NCBI GenBank assembly: GCA_016215025.1
Contig: JACRMI010000011.1
Coordinates: forward strand, 1-47,114
Source of the DNA: Chloroflexota bacterium
GTDB lineage: Bacteria > Chloroflexota > Anaerolineae > UBA4142
DNA: 47,114 nt
Direction of reading: 5' to 3'
The position numbers were made by a program, and so were the translations under genes. Of this stretch, positions 25,342 to 33,943 are shown piece by piece (positions within the stretch are counted from its first letter, which is position 1; each line of letters begins with the position of its first letter). The notes below the pieces were generated by a model. That model did no database searches. It was not told the DNA's origin and worked only from the letters and a program-made list of their open reading frames with translations.

Positions 25342-25512
25342 ATCACGTGTGTGCGTTGTCACGCGCAAGTCAACCCAGGTTACGAATGGTGTCCGCATTG
25401 CGGTTCATCACTTCACACGACGAGGTGTGCGTACTGTGGCAGAACTATCAAGGTAGGGCTAGACGATTGTCCCTCGTGCGGTGCACCTGTGATGGGACGC
25501 GCAACGGTCTAA
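25342..25512 (+). CDS. Small double zinc-ribbon protein, start unclear
   Basis: The open frame ending at the TAA of 25510-25512 encodes two CxxC zinc ribbons: CVRCHAQVNPGYEWCPHCG, then CAYCGRTIKVGLDDCPSCG. Such double-ribbon modules are usually parts of larger proteins or small regulators. No ATG, GTG or TTG start with a ribosome site is visible in this frame, and a TGA interrupts it at 25285-25287. The gene may therefore be the end of a broken longer gene. A terminator follows at once. Confidence 0.5.
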   Translation: MTCVRCHAQVNPGYEWCPHCGSSLHTTRCAYCGRTIKVGLDDCPSCGAPVMGRATV

Positions 25513-25523
25513 TGCGCCAAGAT

Positions 25524-25562
25524 AAAAACCAAGCCGGAGACGAATCTCCGACTTGGTTTTTT
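25524..25562 (+). terminator. Rho-independent terminator
   Basis: AAAAACCAAGCCGGAGA pairs with TCTCCGACTTGGTTTTT (one mismatch) around a CGAA loop and ends in T-rich sequence on the plus strand. It closes the zinc-ribbon ORF and isolates the following promoter. Confidence 0.75.
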
Positions 25563-25587
25563 CTATTGGGTCACACCGTTGGGTGAT

Positions 25588-25639
25588 TTGACAGCATGTT
25601 CCCCGCGCGCTATAATTTGCATTATTGAACAACTATTCA
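25588..25639 (+). promoter_or_regulatory. Consensus promoter and CadC/SmtB-type operator of the regulator gene
   Basis: TTGACA (25588-25593) and TATAAT (25611-25616) with 17 bp between form a perfect sigma-70-type promoter. Immediately downstream, TGAACA-AC-TATTCA (25626-25639) matches the TGAA-N6-TTCA inverted repeat bound by SmtB/CadC/ArsR regulators. Placed across the transcript start it would block transcription when metal is absent. This is a different control logic from the paired palindromes. Confidence 0.85.
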
Positions 25640-25655
25640 ACTATAGAGGTGCTGC

Positions 25656-26054
25656 ATGCCCAAAGCCAAAGACACGTGTGAGATTGTTTACGTAAATCAA
25701 GTGCAGGTCAAGCGCGTGCAAAAACTGATGCCTGATCTCGCGACGATCAATCAGGTCACGGAAATTTTTGCTTCCCTATCCGACCCAACACGCGCACGCG
25801 TCCTCTTTGCCCTCTCGAAAGCCGAGTTATGCGTCTGCGATGTCGCTACCCTTCTCGGAATGTCGGTCTCCGCCGTTTCACATCAATTACGCGTCTTACG
25901 GCATCTTGGCTTGGTCAAGTACCGTAAAGAAGGACGAATGGCATATTATTCGCTTGACGACGAGCACGCGAGCGCGCTACTGGCTCAAGCGCTTGAGCAT
26001 GTGACGCATGAACATGCTCCTCTCGCACGCCGTACTCACACCGTACGCACATAA
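25656..26054 (+). CDS. CadC/SmtB-type metal-responsive ArsR-family repressor
   Basis: The 132-residue winged-helix protein resembles CadC over its whole length. The N-terminal thiol DTCEIVY (Cys8) and ELCVCDVA (both Cys of the alpha-3 site) are present. CadC's second N-terminal Cys is replaced by Tyr. The C-terminal alpha-5 zinc site is also visible: Asp-x-His in DDEHAS, and His 11 residues later in ALEHVTHEH. DNA-binding helix: LLGMSVSAVSHQLRVL. It should sense Cd/Pb/Zn and repress its own operon through the operator at 25626-25639. The P-type ATPase starts 46 bp downstream. Confidence 0.88.
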   Translation: MPKAKDTCEIVYVNQVQVKRVQKLMPDLATINQVTEIFASLSDPTRARVLFALSKAELCVCDVATLLGMSVSAVSHQLRVLRHLGLVKYRKEGRMAYYSLDDEHASALLAQALEHVTHEHAPLARRTHTVRT

Positions 26055-26100
26055 GGAACGGTGTGGATCAAATAAAAAATTTTGGAGTCTCGAAGACACT

Positions 26101-28494
26101 ATGACTGGAGAACTCGAACTTGACATTCCCATCCTCTTACCGCAAATCGAAAGCGACCGCGACCAATGTGTGGCGCGTTTGCAAGACGCGCTGGCAGGCA
26201 AACGCGGCATTGACCACGTGCACGTCCACAACGACCGCGCGCCCGCGCAATTGTGTTTGCACTATGATCCCGACCTGGTTTCGCTGGCTGAGGTCCAACG
26301 GCTCGCGGAGCGCGCGGGCGCAACGGTGGCAAATCGCTATAACCACGATCTGCTCGAACTCGATGGAATGGATTGCGGCGACTGCGCGCTCGTCGTCGAA
26401 CATGGACTGGCGCGGCTCGACGGCGTGCTGGCGGCATCGGTGAATTATCCCGCGGCGAAACTGCGTGTGGAGTACGACACGGAGAAGGTGAGCCGCCGCG
26501 CGGTCGTCGCGCGCGTGCGCGATTTGGGCTACGGTGTGCGCGATGAAAAGCGAATGGGCGGCTGGGTGCGCGAAAACTGGGAACTCGCGCTTGCGATTTT
26601 GTCGGGTGCGTTACTTGCCATCGGCTTTGTCCTTTCGCAACTTGGCGCGCCCGCGCTTGTTCCAATTACGGTTTACTTACTCGCCTACGTCGCTGGCGGA
26701 TTCGACATCACGCGTCACGCGCTCCACGCGATCCGTCAACTCAGATTCGACATTGACGCGCTGATGGTGCTCGCCGCGCTCGGCGCTGCCCTCCTTGGCG
26801 ATTTTGCCGAAGGCGCACTCTTGCTCTTTCTCTTTTCGCTTGGGCACGCGCTTGAACATTTCGCAATGGAACGCGCACATAACGCGATTCGCGCGCTCGG
26901 CAAACTTTCACCGAAAACGGCACGTGTCGCACGCGACGGCAAGGAAATGGAAATCGCGGTCGAGCAATTGCAGCGCGGCGACCTCATCATCGTTCGCGCG
27001 GGCGAGCGCATCCCGATTGACGGTACAATCGTCAAAGGTCGTTCCGCGATTGACCAGTCGCCGATTACGGGCGAATCGGTCCCGCTCGACAAAGTGGAGG
27101 GCGACGCCGTGTTTGCGGGAACCGTGAACGGAAACGGCGCGCTCGAAATCGCGGTGACCAAACTCGCAGGCGATACGACGCTCGCACGCGTGATGCAGAT
27201 GGTCGAAGAGGCGCAGACGCAGAAATCGCCGACGCAACGATTCACCGAAAAGTTCGAGTCCGTGTTTGTGCCTGCCGTGCTCGTACTCGACGTCGCGCTC
27301 ATCGTGATTCCACCCATCCTGGGTATTGCACCGCTCGATGTTTCGTTTTATCGCGCGATGGCGCTCTTGGTCGCCGCATCGCCGTGCGCGCTGGCGATTG
27401 GCACGCCTGCCACGATTCTGTCCGCCGTCGCGCAAGCCGCGCGCAATGGGGTGCTGGTGAAAGGCGGCGCGCATCTGGAAAACCTCGGCGCGCTGAAAGC
27501 GATTGCGTTTGACAAGACGGGGACGCTGACGCGGGGCAAGCCCGAAGTGACGGATGTGTTGGAAGTTGGACGATCCGCCTCCAACCCCCAACTTCTAACT
27601 TCTAATTTCCAACTTCTAGCCCTTGCCGCCGCGGTCGAGTCGCGTTCGACGCATCCGCTCGCGCAGGCGGTCGTGCGCGCCGCGCAAGCGCGCGGATTGG
27701 AATTGCCGACGGTGGATGCAGTCGAAGCTCTGACGGGGCGCGGAATGGGCGCAATCCTAAACGGCGCAACCGTGCTGATTGGCAACCTGAAGCTGTTTGA
27801 TGATGAAAAAGTCACGGTAGACGATTCTATCCGTCAGCGCGTCGAATCCTTCGAGCGCGATGGCAAAACGACAATGATTGCCGCGCATGGCGGTACGATT
27901 CTCGGCATTATCGCGCTGGCAGACACGCCGCGCGCCGAAGCGCAAGACACGCTGGCGCGTTTGCGTTCACTGGGTATTCGACAAACGATTATGCTAACGG
28001 GCGACAACGAGCGCGTCGCGGCAGCGATGGCAAAGCAAGTCGGCGTGAGTGATTATCGCGCGAACTTGATGCCTGAGGACAAAGTTACGGCGATTCGTGA
28101 ATTGAACACCCAGTATGGAGCCGTGGCGATGGTCGGCGATGGCGTCAACGATGCGCCCGCCCTCGCGAATGCGACGGTTGGAATTGCGATGGGCGGCGCA
28201 GGCACGGATGTCGCGCTCGAATCGGCGGACATTGCGTTGATGGGCGACGATTTGTCGAAACTTCCGTTCGCGGTTGGCTTGAGTCGCGCGACGCGCGCGG
28301 TGATTCGGCAGAACCTTGCTATCGCGCTGGGTGTGATTGGATTGCTCATCATTGTGTCGGTGACGGGGGTCGTCAGTCTCGGCGTGGCAATTATAATGCA
28401 CGAAGGCAGCACACTTGGCGTCGTGGGGAATGCCTTGCGCCTGCTAGGATTTCGAGATAAAAATATGCAAAATCAAATTCAAGCCGCAACGTAG
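26101..28494 (+). CDS. P1B-type metal-exporting ATPase with SPC and HEGST motifs
   Basis: The 797-residue ATPase has a degenerate first metal-binding domain (about 1-70), a second HMA domain with GMDCGDC (about 82-150), then the pump. The TM6 motif is SPCALAIGTP and the last helices carry MHEGSTLG: together the signature of P1B-4 pumps (Co/Zn/Cd/Fe). Usual motifs are all present: [27 protein letters not shown]1B-4 pumps mostly lack N-terminal HMA domains, so this one is atypical. The segment SNPQLLTSNFQLL in the nucleotide-binding domain is encoded by a CTAACTTCTAATTTCCAACTTC repeat-like stretch (27590-27620). ATG at 26101 is preceded by a weak ribosome site. It is in an operon with the repressor. 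Confidence 0.88.
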   Translation: MTGELELDIPILLPQIESDRDQCVARLQDALAGKRGIDHVHVHNDRAPAQLCLHYDPDLVSLAEVQRLAERAGATVANRYNHDLLELDGMDCGDCALVVEHGLARLDGVLAASVNYPAAKLRVEYDTEKVSRRAVVARVRDLGYGVRDEKRMGGWVRENWELALAILSGALLAIGFVLSQLGAPALVPITVYLLAYVAGGFDITRHALHAIRQLRFDIDALMVLAALGAALLGDFAEGALLLFLFSLGHALEHFAMERAHNAIRALGKLSPKTARVARDGKEMEIAVEQLQRGDLIIVRAGERIPIDGTIVKGRSAIDQSPITGESVPLDKVEGDAVFAGTVNGNGALEIAVTKLAGDTTLARVMQMVEEAQTQKSPTQRFTEKFESVFVPAVLVLDVALIVIPPILGIAPLDVSFYRAMALLVAASPCALAIGTPATILSAVAQAARNGVLVKGGAHLENLGALKAIAFDKTGTLTRGKPEVTDVLEVGRSASNPQLLTSNFQLLALAAAVESRSTHPLAQAVVRAAQARGLELPTVDAVEALTGRGMGAILNGATVLIGNLKLFDDEKVTVDDSIRQRVESFERDGKTTMIAAHGGTILGIIALADTPRAEAQDTLARLRSLGIRQTIMLTGDNERVAAAMAKQVGVSDYRANLMPEDKVTAIRELNTQYGAVAMVGDGVNDAPALANATVGIAMGGAGTDVALESADIALMGDDLSKLPFAVGLSRATRAVIRQNLAIALGVIGLLIIVSVTGVVSLGVAIIMHEGSTLGVVGNALRLLGFRDKNMQNQIQAAT

Positions 28495-28504
28495 GAGTAT
28501 AGAA

Positions 28505-29577
28505 ATGTCTGAACACGCTTCGCGTCACCATCACGACCCCGATTACAACCACAGTGCCCACGACGGCGAGCCGCGTATCGGCAGTTTCGGTTTGCTCCTC
28601 GACGCTGTCGCGCACATCCTGGGTTGGTATCAACACGATCACAACCGCGCGTTCGATAGTGTTCTGCAATCGAGCGCACGGGCATCTGGGCGCTCAAGGT
28701 CTCGCTGACGATCACCGCGGTTTTCCAAGTGGTCATCGTCGCATCCAGTGGAAGCGTTGCTCTGCTCGCGGACACGATTCACAATTTCTCCGACGCGCTC
28801 ACCGCAATTCCGCGCTGGGTCGCGTTCGCGCTTAATCGCCGTAATCCGAATCAGCGTTACACGTACGGCTATGGTCGCGCGGAGGATTTGGCAGGCGTCA
28901 TTATCATACTAATGATTTTGGGGAGCGCACTCGTCGTTGTTTACGAATCCGCGCAAAAGATTCTGCATCCCCAGCTGATGACGAATCTGGGCTGGGTCGC
29001 GCTGGCGGCTGTGATTGGCTTTGCAGGAAACGAAATGGTTGCCGTGCTCCGATTGCGAGTCGGGCGCGAGATTGGTTCTGCCGCACTCATCGCCGATAGC
29101 TTGCACGCACGGGTGGATGGCATCACGTCGCTTGGCGTTCTCGTCGCCGTGATCGGGGCGTGGCTCGGATTTGTGTGGGCGGATCCCGTGATAGGATTGA
29201 TCATTGGCTTGGCAATTCTCGTCATCGTGCGCGACGCCGCGCGCGAAATGTGGCATCGGCTGATGGACGCCACCGATCCCGAAATCGTTCGCCAGATCGA
29301 GCATACGACTTTACATGTGGCGGGCGTTCAAAGTGTTCACGCTATTCGCGCGCGCTGGGTCGGCCATCGTCTGCATGCCGAGGCGCATATCGAAGTCGAT
29401 TGCGACCTGACCCTTACGCAGAGTCACCAGATCGCGGAAGAGGTGCGCCATGCTTTGTTCCACGCCTTGCCCGCGTTGAGCGATGCGACGGTCCATCTTG
29501 ATCCGTGTGGGCACGATCAGAACGATCATCACGCGATCACCGTGCATCATGTTTTGAACAAGTCGTTCCAGCCGTGA
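28505..29577 (+). pseudogene. CDF-family cation exporter with a 4-nt deletion
   Basis: The N-terminal part (28505-28672) has a His-rich start (HASRHHHDPDYNHSAHD, ILGWYQHDHNRAF) and then runs into a wrong frame that stops at 28708. The right frame resumes at 28672 (ERTGIWALKVSLTITAVFQV) and runs to 29577: HNFSDAL site (helix 2), HARVDGITSLGV site (helix 5), the cytosolic domain (VQSVHAIRARWVGHRLHAEA) and a His-rich tail. The break lies within GAGCGAGC-like sequence: one copy of a GAGC unit seems lost. CDF pumps exchange Zn/Cd/Co for protons. GTAGGAGTATAGAAATG fixes the start. Whether the protein is made is open. Confidence 0.85.
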
Positions 29578-29668
29578 CGATATGGATTGTTTCCGCAAGT
29601 CCGCGAAGAATCGCCTCGATTTGTGGATAACCTGGGTGGTTTTGCCTGATCCCAGTTAGGAGACCCTG

Positions 29669-30004
29669 ATGGAAATCCTTCGCAGTATCGTGTTGTTTGT
29701 CCTTGCAGGTTTGGCAGAAATCGGCGGCGGATATTTGGTGTGGCAGTGGCTGCGCGAGAACAAGGGATTGATGCTGGGAATCATCGGCGGCGTGATTCTA
29801 TTTTTCTACGGCGTGATTCCCACGTTTCAGAGTGAAGCCGCGTTCGGGCGAGTCTACGCTGCCTACGGTGGAATATTTATTGTGCTTTCGATTTTCTGGG
29901 GAATCGTCTTCGACCATTGGCGACCCGATCGCTTTGACCTGATCGGCGCAGCGATTGCGCTCGTCGGGGTCAGCGTGATCATGTGGGGACGCCAGTGGTT
30001 TTAG
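29669..30004 (+). CDS. YnfA-family (UPF0060) small multidrug-type membrane protein
   Basis: The 111-residue protein has four membrane helices with the family pattern: [21 protein letters not shown] (Glu in helix 1), [35 protein letters not shown] and [20 protein letters not shown]. YnfA proteins resemble EmrE-like small exporters. The role of the family is not settled. TAGGAGACCCTGATG supports the start. It lies between the broken CDF gene and the CopZ gene, so it is part of the same metal-resistance run. Confidence 0.9.
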   Translation: MEILRSIVLFVLAGLAEIGGGYLVWQWLRENKGLMLGIIGGVILFFYGVIPTFQSEAAFGRVYAAYGGIFIVLSIFWGIVFDHWRPDRFDLIGAAIALVGVSVIMWGRQWF

Positions 30005-30017
30005 GAAGGGTTTTCTA

Positions 30018-30542
30018 ATGTCTGACCAATGCTGTTCAAATCCGACGGCAGGGAGCGAGGTATGCGAACTGCCGATGACAAGGGCGCAACGTACGCCGCG
30101 GGCGATGACCAACTGCGGCGAGAAAGGCAAGCCCGTGGATGGACAGACTGTTAAAGCCCTGCTGTTAGTCACTTTACGCCGAGTCCGCAATAAGGAATAT
30201 TTATTTTGCCAGACGCCAACTTGCCCTGTCGTGTACTTTTCGACGGATGGTGTAGAAACCTACACCGTCGAGCAAGTGCGCGAGCGTGTTTATCAAAAAG
30301 AACCCAATGCAGACGACGTTTTCGTCTGCTATTGTCTCAGACACACCGTCGGTGAAATCCGCGCGACAGCAGTCACAGCGCGCGCCGCCATCCTCGACGA
30401 CATCAACGCAGGTATCCAAACCGATCAATGCACGTGCGATTTGCGAAACCCGCAAGGTTCTTGCTGTTTGGGGAATGTGCGTGGATTGATCAAACGATTA
30501 GAGAATCAGGCAATACTGGCAACACCACAACCAGTTTCCTAA
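30018..30542 (+). CDS. copZ: CopZ-like zinc/[2Fe-2S] metallochaperone domain protein
   Basis: The 174-residue protein has a Cys-rich N-terminus (SDQCCSN), a zinc-binding part (LFCQTPTCPVVYFSTDG) and a BFD-like [2Fe-2S] part (VFVCYCLRHTVGEI, QCTCDLRNPQGSCCLGNV). This is the N-terminal architecture of Archaeoglobus CopZ, where it can reduce Cu(II) and pass Cu(I) to a following HMA domain. Here the HMA domain is missing; the next gene begins with one ([14 protein letters not shown]). It likely delivers metal or electrons to that ATPase. A ribosome site (GGAAGGG) precedes ATG 30018. Confidence 0.82.
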   Translation: MSDQCCSNPTAGSEVCELPMTRAQRTPRAMTNCGEKGKPVDGQTVKALLLVTLRRVRNKEYLFCQTPTCPVVYFSTDGVETYTVEQVRERVYQKEPNADDVFVCYCLRHTVGEIRATAVTARAAILDDINAGIQTDQCTCDLRNPQGSCCLGNVRGLIKRLENQAILATPQPVS

Positions 30543-30566
30543 ACATAGTGCGAAAGGAAATCCAGA

Positions 30567-32666
30567 ATGTCAGAAATTCAAACACTTGAAATTCCCGTGA
30601 AGGGGATGGATTGCGCCGAATGTACGATGCATATCCAACACGCCGTTTCTAAACTGGCTGGCATTGAGTCGATCAACGTTTTTCTCGCATCCGAGAAAGC
30701 AATCATTCGACTCGATCCGACCCAGGTCAGTTTGTCCGATATTCGTCAAGCCGTGGCAAGCGCAGGCAATTACTCGGTTCCAGAAAATATCGCCGCGCCC
30801 GCGTCTGTGCCATCGGCGAATTTCAGCCGTCGCCTCGTCGCGTTGCTCGCCGTCGTGTTCGCCATCGTCTTGTCCATCGTCGTCGTGGGCGAGTGGCTGG
30901 GGATGTTCGACGTGCTCAATCGATTCGTGCCGTTTCCGATTGGCGTCGCGATGGTGATCGTGGGTGGCTTTCCCATTTTTCGTAACGTCATTCGCGCTGC
31001 ACTCAAGCGTCAAATCATTTCGCATACCCTGATGACGCTGGGCGTGCTTGCGGCGCTCGTTGTCGGCGAATGGGTCACCGCCGCAATCGTCGTCGTGTTT
31101 ATGCGCGTGGGTGAGTACGTCGAAAACTTTACGACCGAAAGCGCGCGCCGAGCGGTGAAGGAGTTAACCGCCATCGCGCCACAGACGGCGCGCGTCGAGC
31201 GCGAGGGTGCAGAAAGCCAAGTACCGATTGCGGAAGTACGTGTTGGCGAAATCGTCATTGTTCGTCCCGGGGAAAAAATTCCAGTGGATGGACAAGTGAT
31301 GGACGGTCAAGCGACGGTGGACCAGTCTACCATCACAGGTGAATCTATGCCCGTCGAGGTGGCACGCGGTTCGCGTGTCTTCGCCGCGACGATGGCGCAA
31401 CTGGGAAGTCTCCGAGTGCAAGTCACGCGCATCGGTGCGGACACCATGTTTGGACGCGTGGTCAAGATGGTCGAAGAAGCAGAAGCGCATCGAGCCGATG
31501 TGCAGAGATTCGCAGACAAATTCAGTGCGTATTATCTGCCCGTCGTCACGGGAGTAGCCGCGCTCACTTTTCTGATCAGCCGCAATCCTTTGGCGACCAC
31601 GGCGGTGCTCGTCGTGGCGTGCTCTTGCTCCATCGCGCTTGCCACGCCTGTCGCGATGCTCGCTTCGATTGGTGCGAGCGCGAAACGCGGTTTGCTCATC
31701 AAGGGCGGCAAGTATCTTGAAACGTTGGCACGGGCGGACGTGCTGTTGGTGGACAAAACAGGGACGCTCACTCTGGGTCAGCCGCAAATCACGGATGTGG
31801 TTTCACTTAACGGCGTGCCCGATTCCGAAATCCTCACGCTCGCGGCTTCGGCGGAACGCTACTCCGAACATCCGTTAGCCGAAGCGGTGCGATCCGCCGC
31901 GCGCGCGCGAAATCTGCAACTCGTCGAGCCGCAAAATTTCGAAGCGCTTCCTGGCAAAGGTATTCGCGCCCGCATCATTGGATCCAGCATCGCGCTGGGC
32001 AATCGCCAATTGATTCCTTCCGCCGATTCATCTTCCGTGGCGCTCGAACTCGAAGCGCAAGGCAAGACGTTGTTATTTCTCGCGCGCGACGATGAACTCA
32101 TCGCAATTCTCGCCGCCGCCGATACGCTTCGTCCCGAAGTTCCTGCGGCAATTGCGCAAATGCGCGCGCTCGGCATCCAACACATCGAATTGCTGACGGG
32201 CGATAACGAACGCACTGCCGCAGCCATCGCCGAAAAACTGGGCGTCGCGAATCGCGCCAATCTTTTACCCGACAACAAAATTCAGGTCGTGAAGGATTAT
32301 CAAGCAAAAGGGCATACCGTTGTGATGGTCGGCGATGGCGTGAACGATGCGCCCGCGCTCGCGCAAGCGGACATCGGAATCGCGATGGGCGCGGCAGGTA
32401 CAGATATCGCGATTGAAGCGGCGCACATTGCGCTGATGCGCGAAGATTGGACGCTCGTGCCAGAAGTTCGCCGCATCGCTCGCCGTACGATGCGTATCGT
32501 GAAAATGAATTTGGCTTTTACGGCTGTCTATAACGTCGCGGGCTTGACGTTAGCGGCATTTGGATTCTTGCCGCCCGTCCTTGCCGCTGCCGCGCAATCG
32601 TTACCCGACATCGGCATCCTCAGCAATTCCGCGCGCTTGTTACGACAACAGGCCCAAAGCGATTGA
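30567..32666 (+). CDS. P1B-type metal-exporting ATPase with CSC motif
   Basis: The 699-residue ATPase has one N-terminal HMA domain (KGMDCAEC, 13-20), six to eight membrane helices and all pump motifs: [29 protein letters not shown]. The ion-binding motif in the sixth helix is [10 protein letters not shown]: the proline of the usual CPC is Ser. This changes the helix kink that shapes the site; ion preference cannot be read from it. Compared with its neighbours it is closest in overall size and layout to Zn/Cd-type pumps. It lies 24 bp after CopZ and ends just before a strong bidirectional terminator. Confidence 0.9.
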   Translation: MSEIQTLEIPVKGMDCAECTMHIQHAVSKLAGIESINVFLASEKAIIRLDPTQVSLSDIRQAVASAGNYSVPENIAAPASVPSANFSRRLVALLAVVFAIVLSIVVVGEWLGMFDVLNRFVPFPIGVAMVIVGGFPIFRNVIRAALKRQIISHTLMTLGVLAALVVGEWVTAAIVVVFMRVGEYVENFTTESARRAVKELTAIAPQTARVEREGAESQVPIAEVRVGEIVIVRPGEKIPVDGQVMDGQATVDQSTITGESMPVEVARGSRVFAATMAQLGSLRVQVTRIGADTMFGRVVKMVEEAEAHRADVQRFADKFSAYYLPVVTGVAALTFLISRNPLATTAVLVVACSCSIALATPVAMLASIGASAKRGLLIKGGKYLETLARADVLLVDKTGTLTLGQPQITDVVSLNGVPDSEILTLAASAERYSEHPLAEAVRSAARARNLQLVEPQNFEALPGKGIRARIIGSSIALGNRQLIPSADSSSVALELEAQGKTLLFLARDDELIAILAAADTLRPEVPAAIAQMRALGIQHIELLTGDNERTAAAIAEKLGVANRANLLPDNKIQVVKDYQAKGHTVVMVGDGVNDAPALAQADIGIAMGAAGTDIAIEAAHIALMREDWTLVPEVRRIARRTMRIVKMNLAFTAVYNVAGLTLAAFGFLPPVLAAAAQSLPDIGILSNSARLLRQQAQSD

Positions 32667-32669
32667 GGT

Positions 32670-32727
32670 CGCGCTAACAAAAAACAAGTCGGAGAAGAAA
32701 ATCTCCGACTTGTTTTTTGTTAGCGCG
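32670..32727. terminator. Bidirectional terminator, 26-bp perfect stem
   Basis: Two 26-base arms (32670-32695 and 32702-32727) pair perfectly around AGAAAA, with T-runs on both strands. It ends the ATPase gene and the convergent selenoprotein candidate, whose stop codon (32720-32722) lies inside the stem. Confidence 0.95.
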
Positions 32728-33232
32728 GAATCCAGTTCGATGCAATCTGGAGTTTCTTGACCGGCTGGGTCGGATCGCTCGTCTTGACCGGTATTTCGAA
32801 CAAATGCTTGCCGTCCATGCCTTCGTGCATGACGATGTCCATGTAAATCGTGGTGGACTGACCGGGCTGTAATGTCGTCTGACCGACGACCACCTCAGAA
32901 GGTCAACAGCCCTCCAGCACTTCAGCGACGCGCGGCGTTTCGAGTTTGAGCGTGCCGTCACCGACATTCTTGACGTTGAATACCGCCCGCACTGGTTGAT
33001 TGAAAATCCGATTGCCTAAATCGATCTTTTCTTGATCGACTTGGAAACGGGGTATGCCGGATACGGACTGATTGGTCACGAGAAAAACTACGACCCCGAT
33101 AAACAAAACTACCGCAGCGGCAATCCCATAGGGCAATGAATGTGTGATTGTATCGCGCCGTTGGACTTGCTTGAGCGCGCGTTGCCGTTCCAGCATGCGC
33201 GCTTGCGTCTTACGAACCGGTTGATTAGACAT
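32720..33232 (-). CDS. Candidate selenoprotein: membrane-anchored beta-sandwich protein with Cys-Sec-Pro
   Basis: Read through the TGA at 32903-32905, this 170-residue protein has a basic N-terminus, one membrane helix (33-53), and a DUF1573-like extracellular domain from about 60 onward (FQVDQEKIDLGN, VRAVFNVKNVGDGTLKLETP, then GQTTLQPGQSTTIYMD and PVKTSDPTQPVKKLQIASN). The TGA falls in EVLEGC-U-PSEVVVG, where related proteins would be expected to have Cys-Cys-Pro. The sequence after TGA keeps frame, composition and fold to a TAA. A hairpin at the right distance follows the UGA (separate entry). The start follows a GGAGG site. It is the last gene after a methyltransferase and response regulator. 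A nonsense mutation is the alternative. Confidence 0.78.
32867..32905 (-). promoter_or_regulatory. Bacterial SECIS-like hairpin with UGA codon
   Basis: Directly after UGA (32903-32905), the mRNA folds GUCGUC (32885-32890) - GGUCA loop - GACGAC (32874-32879), with CUG/CAG at the base. The apical GGU occupies positions 22-24 counted from the U of UGA, the same as in E. coli fdhF. Both a G-U at the loop apex and that spacing are what SelB recognises. Confidence 0.72.
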
Positions 33233-33280
33233 TTGCCTCCTTGGCTATATGTAATCGAAGAATCATACTTCACGTGCTAT

Positions 33281-33937
33281 TTACTGCAACGTAATCCACT
33301 TTTCACGCATGGCAAACATCACCGCTTCCGTGCGGGTGTTGACGTGAAGTTTGGCGTAAATGTTGGCGAGGTGACCTTGGACCGTGCGATCACTGATGGC
33401 AAGTACTGCACCGATTTGTTTGTTGCCCATGCCCTTCGCGGCGAGCCGCAGGATTTCCATCTCACGTTCGGTGAGCGGCTCAATCGTTTCTGCACTGGGC
33501 TGCCCCTCCGTTGTTCGCCGCACGAGTTTTTTTGCAACGGCAGGCGATAACGCGGACTCGCCGGAAGCGATAGCGCGAACCGCATATACCAATTCATCCG
33601 AACTGGCAGTCTTGAGCAGATACCCATTGGCACCGGCTTGCAACGCCGCAAAGATATACGGGTCGTCGTCATACGCACTCAGGATGAGCACACGCGTTTG
33701 TGGAAATTCCTTTTTGACGCGCCGCGTTGCCTCCATGCCGTTCATTTTGGGCATTTGAATATCAAACACGGCGACATCCGGCTGTTCCTGCGCGACTAGC
33801 GCCACGGCTTCTTCGCCATCGTTCGCTTCGGCAACGACGTGGAGGGATGGATCCTCTTCCAAAAATTCGCGGATGCCTTTTCGGACCACCGCGTGATCGT
33901 CGGCAAGCACCACCCGGATCAGTTTCGGTTCACTCAT
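33281..33937 (-). CDS. NarL/FixJ-type response regulator, no kinase adjacent
   Basis: The 218-residue protein has a receiver domain with the acidic pair Asp13-Asp14, phosphoryl-acceptor Asp59 (AVFDIQMPKMNG) and Lys109 (GYLLKTAS), and a C-terminal LuxR-type helix-turn-helix (PLTEREMEILRLAAKG, then DRTVQGHLANIYAKL). It should control transcription on phosphorylation. No histidine kinase lies in the window, so its signal is unknown. It sits 6 bp after the methyltransferase gene and 48 bp before the selenoprotein candidate. It is one candidate for the activator of the paired palindromes, without direct evidence. Confidence 0.9.
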   Translation of the reverse strand: MSEPKLIRVVLADDHAVVRKGIREFLEEDPSLHVVAEANDGEEAVALVAQEQPDVAVFDIQMPKMNGMEATRRVKKEFPQTRVLILSAYDDDPYIFAALQAGANGYLLKTASSDELVYAVRAIASGESALSPAVAKKLVRRTTEGQPSAETIEPLTEREMEILRLAAKGMGNKQIGAVLAISDRTVQGHLANIYAKLHVNTRTEAVMFAMREKWITLQ

Positions 33938-33943
33938 TGGATT

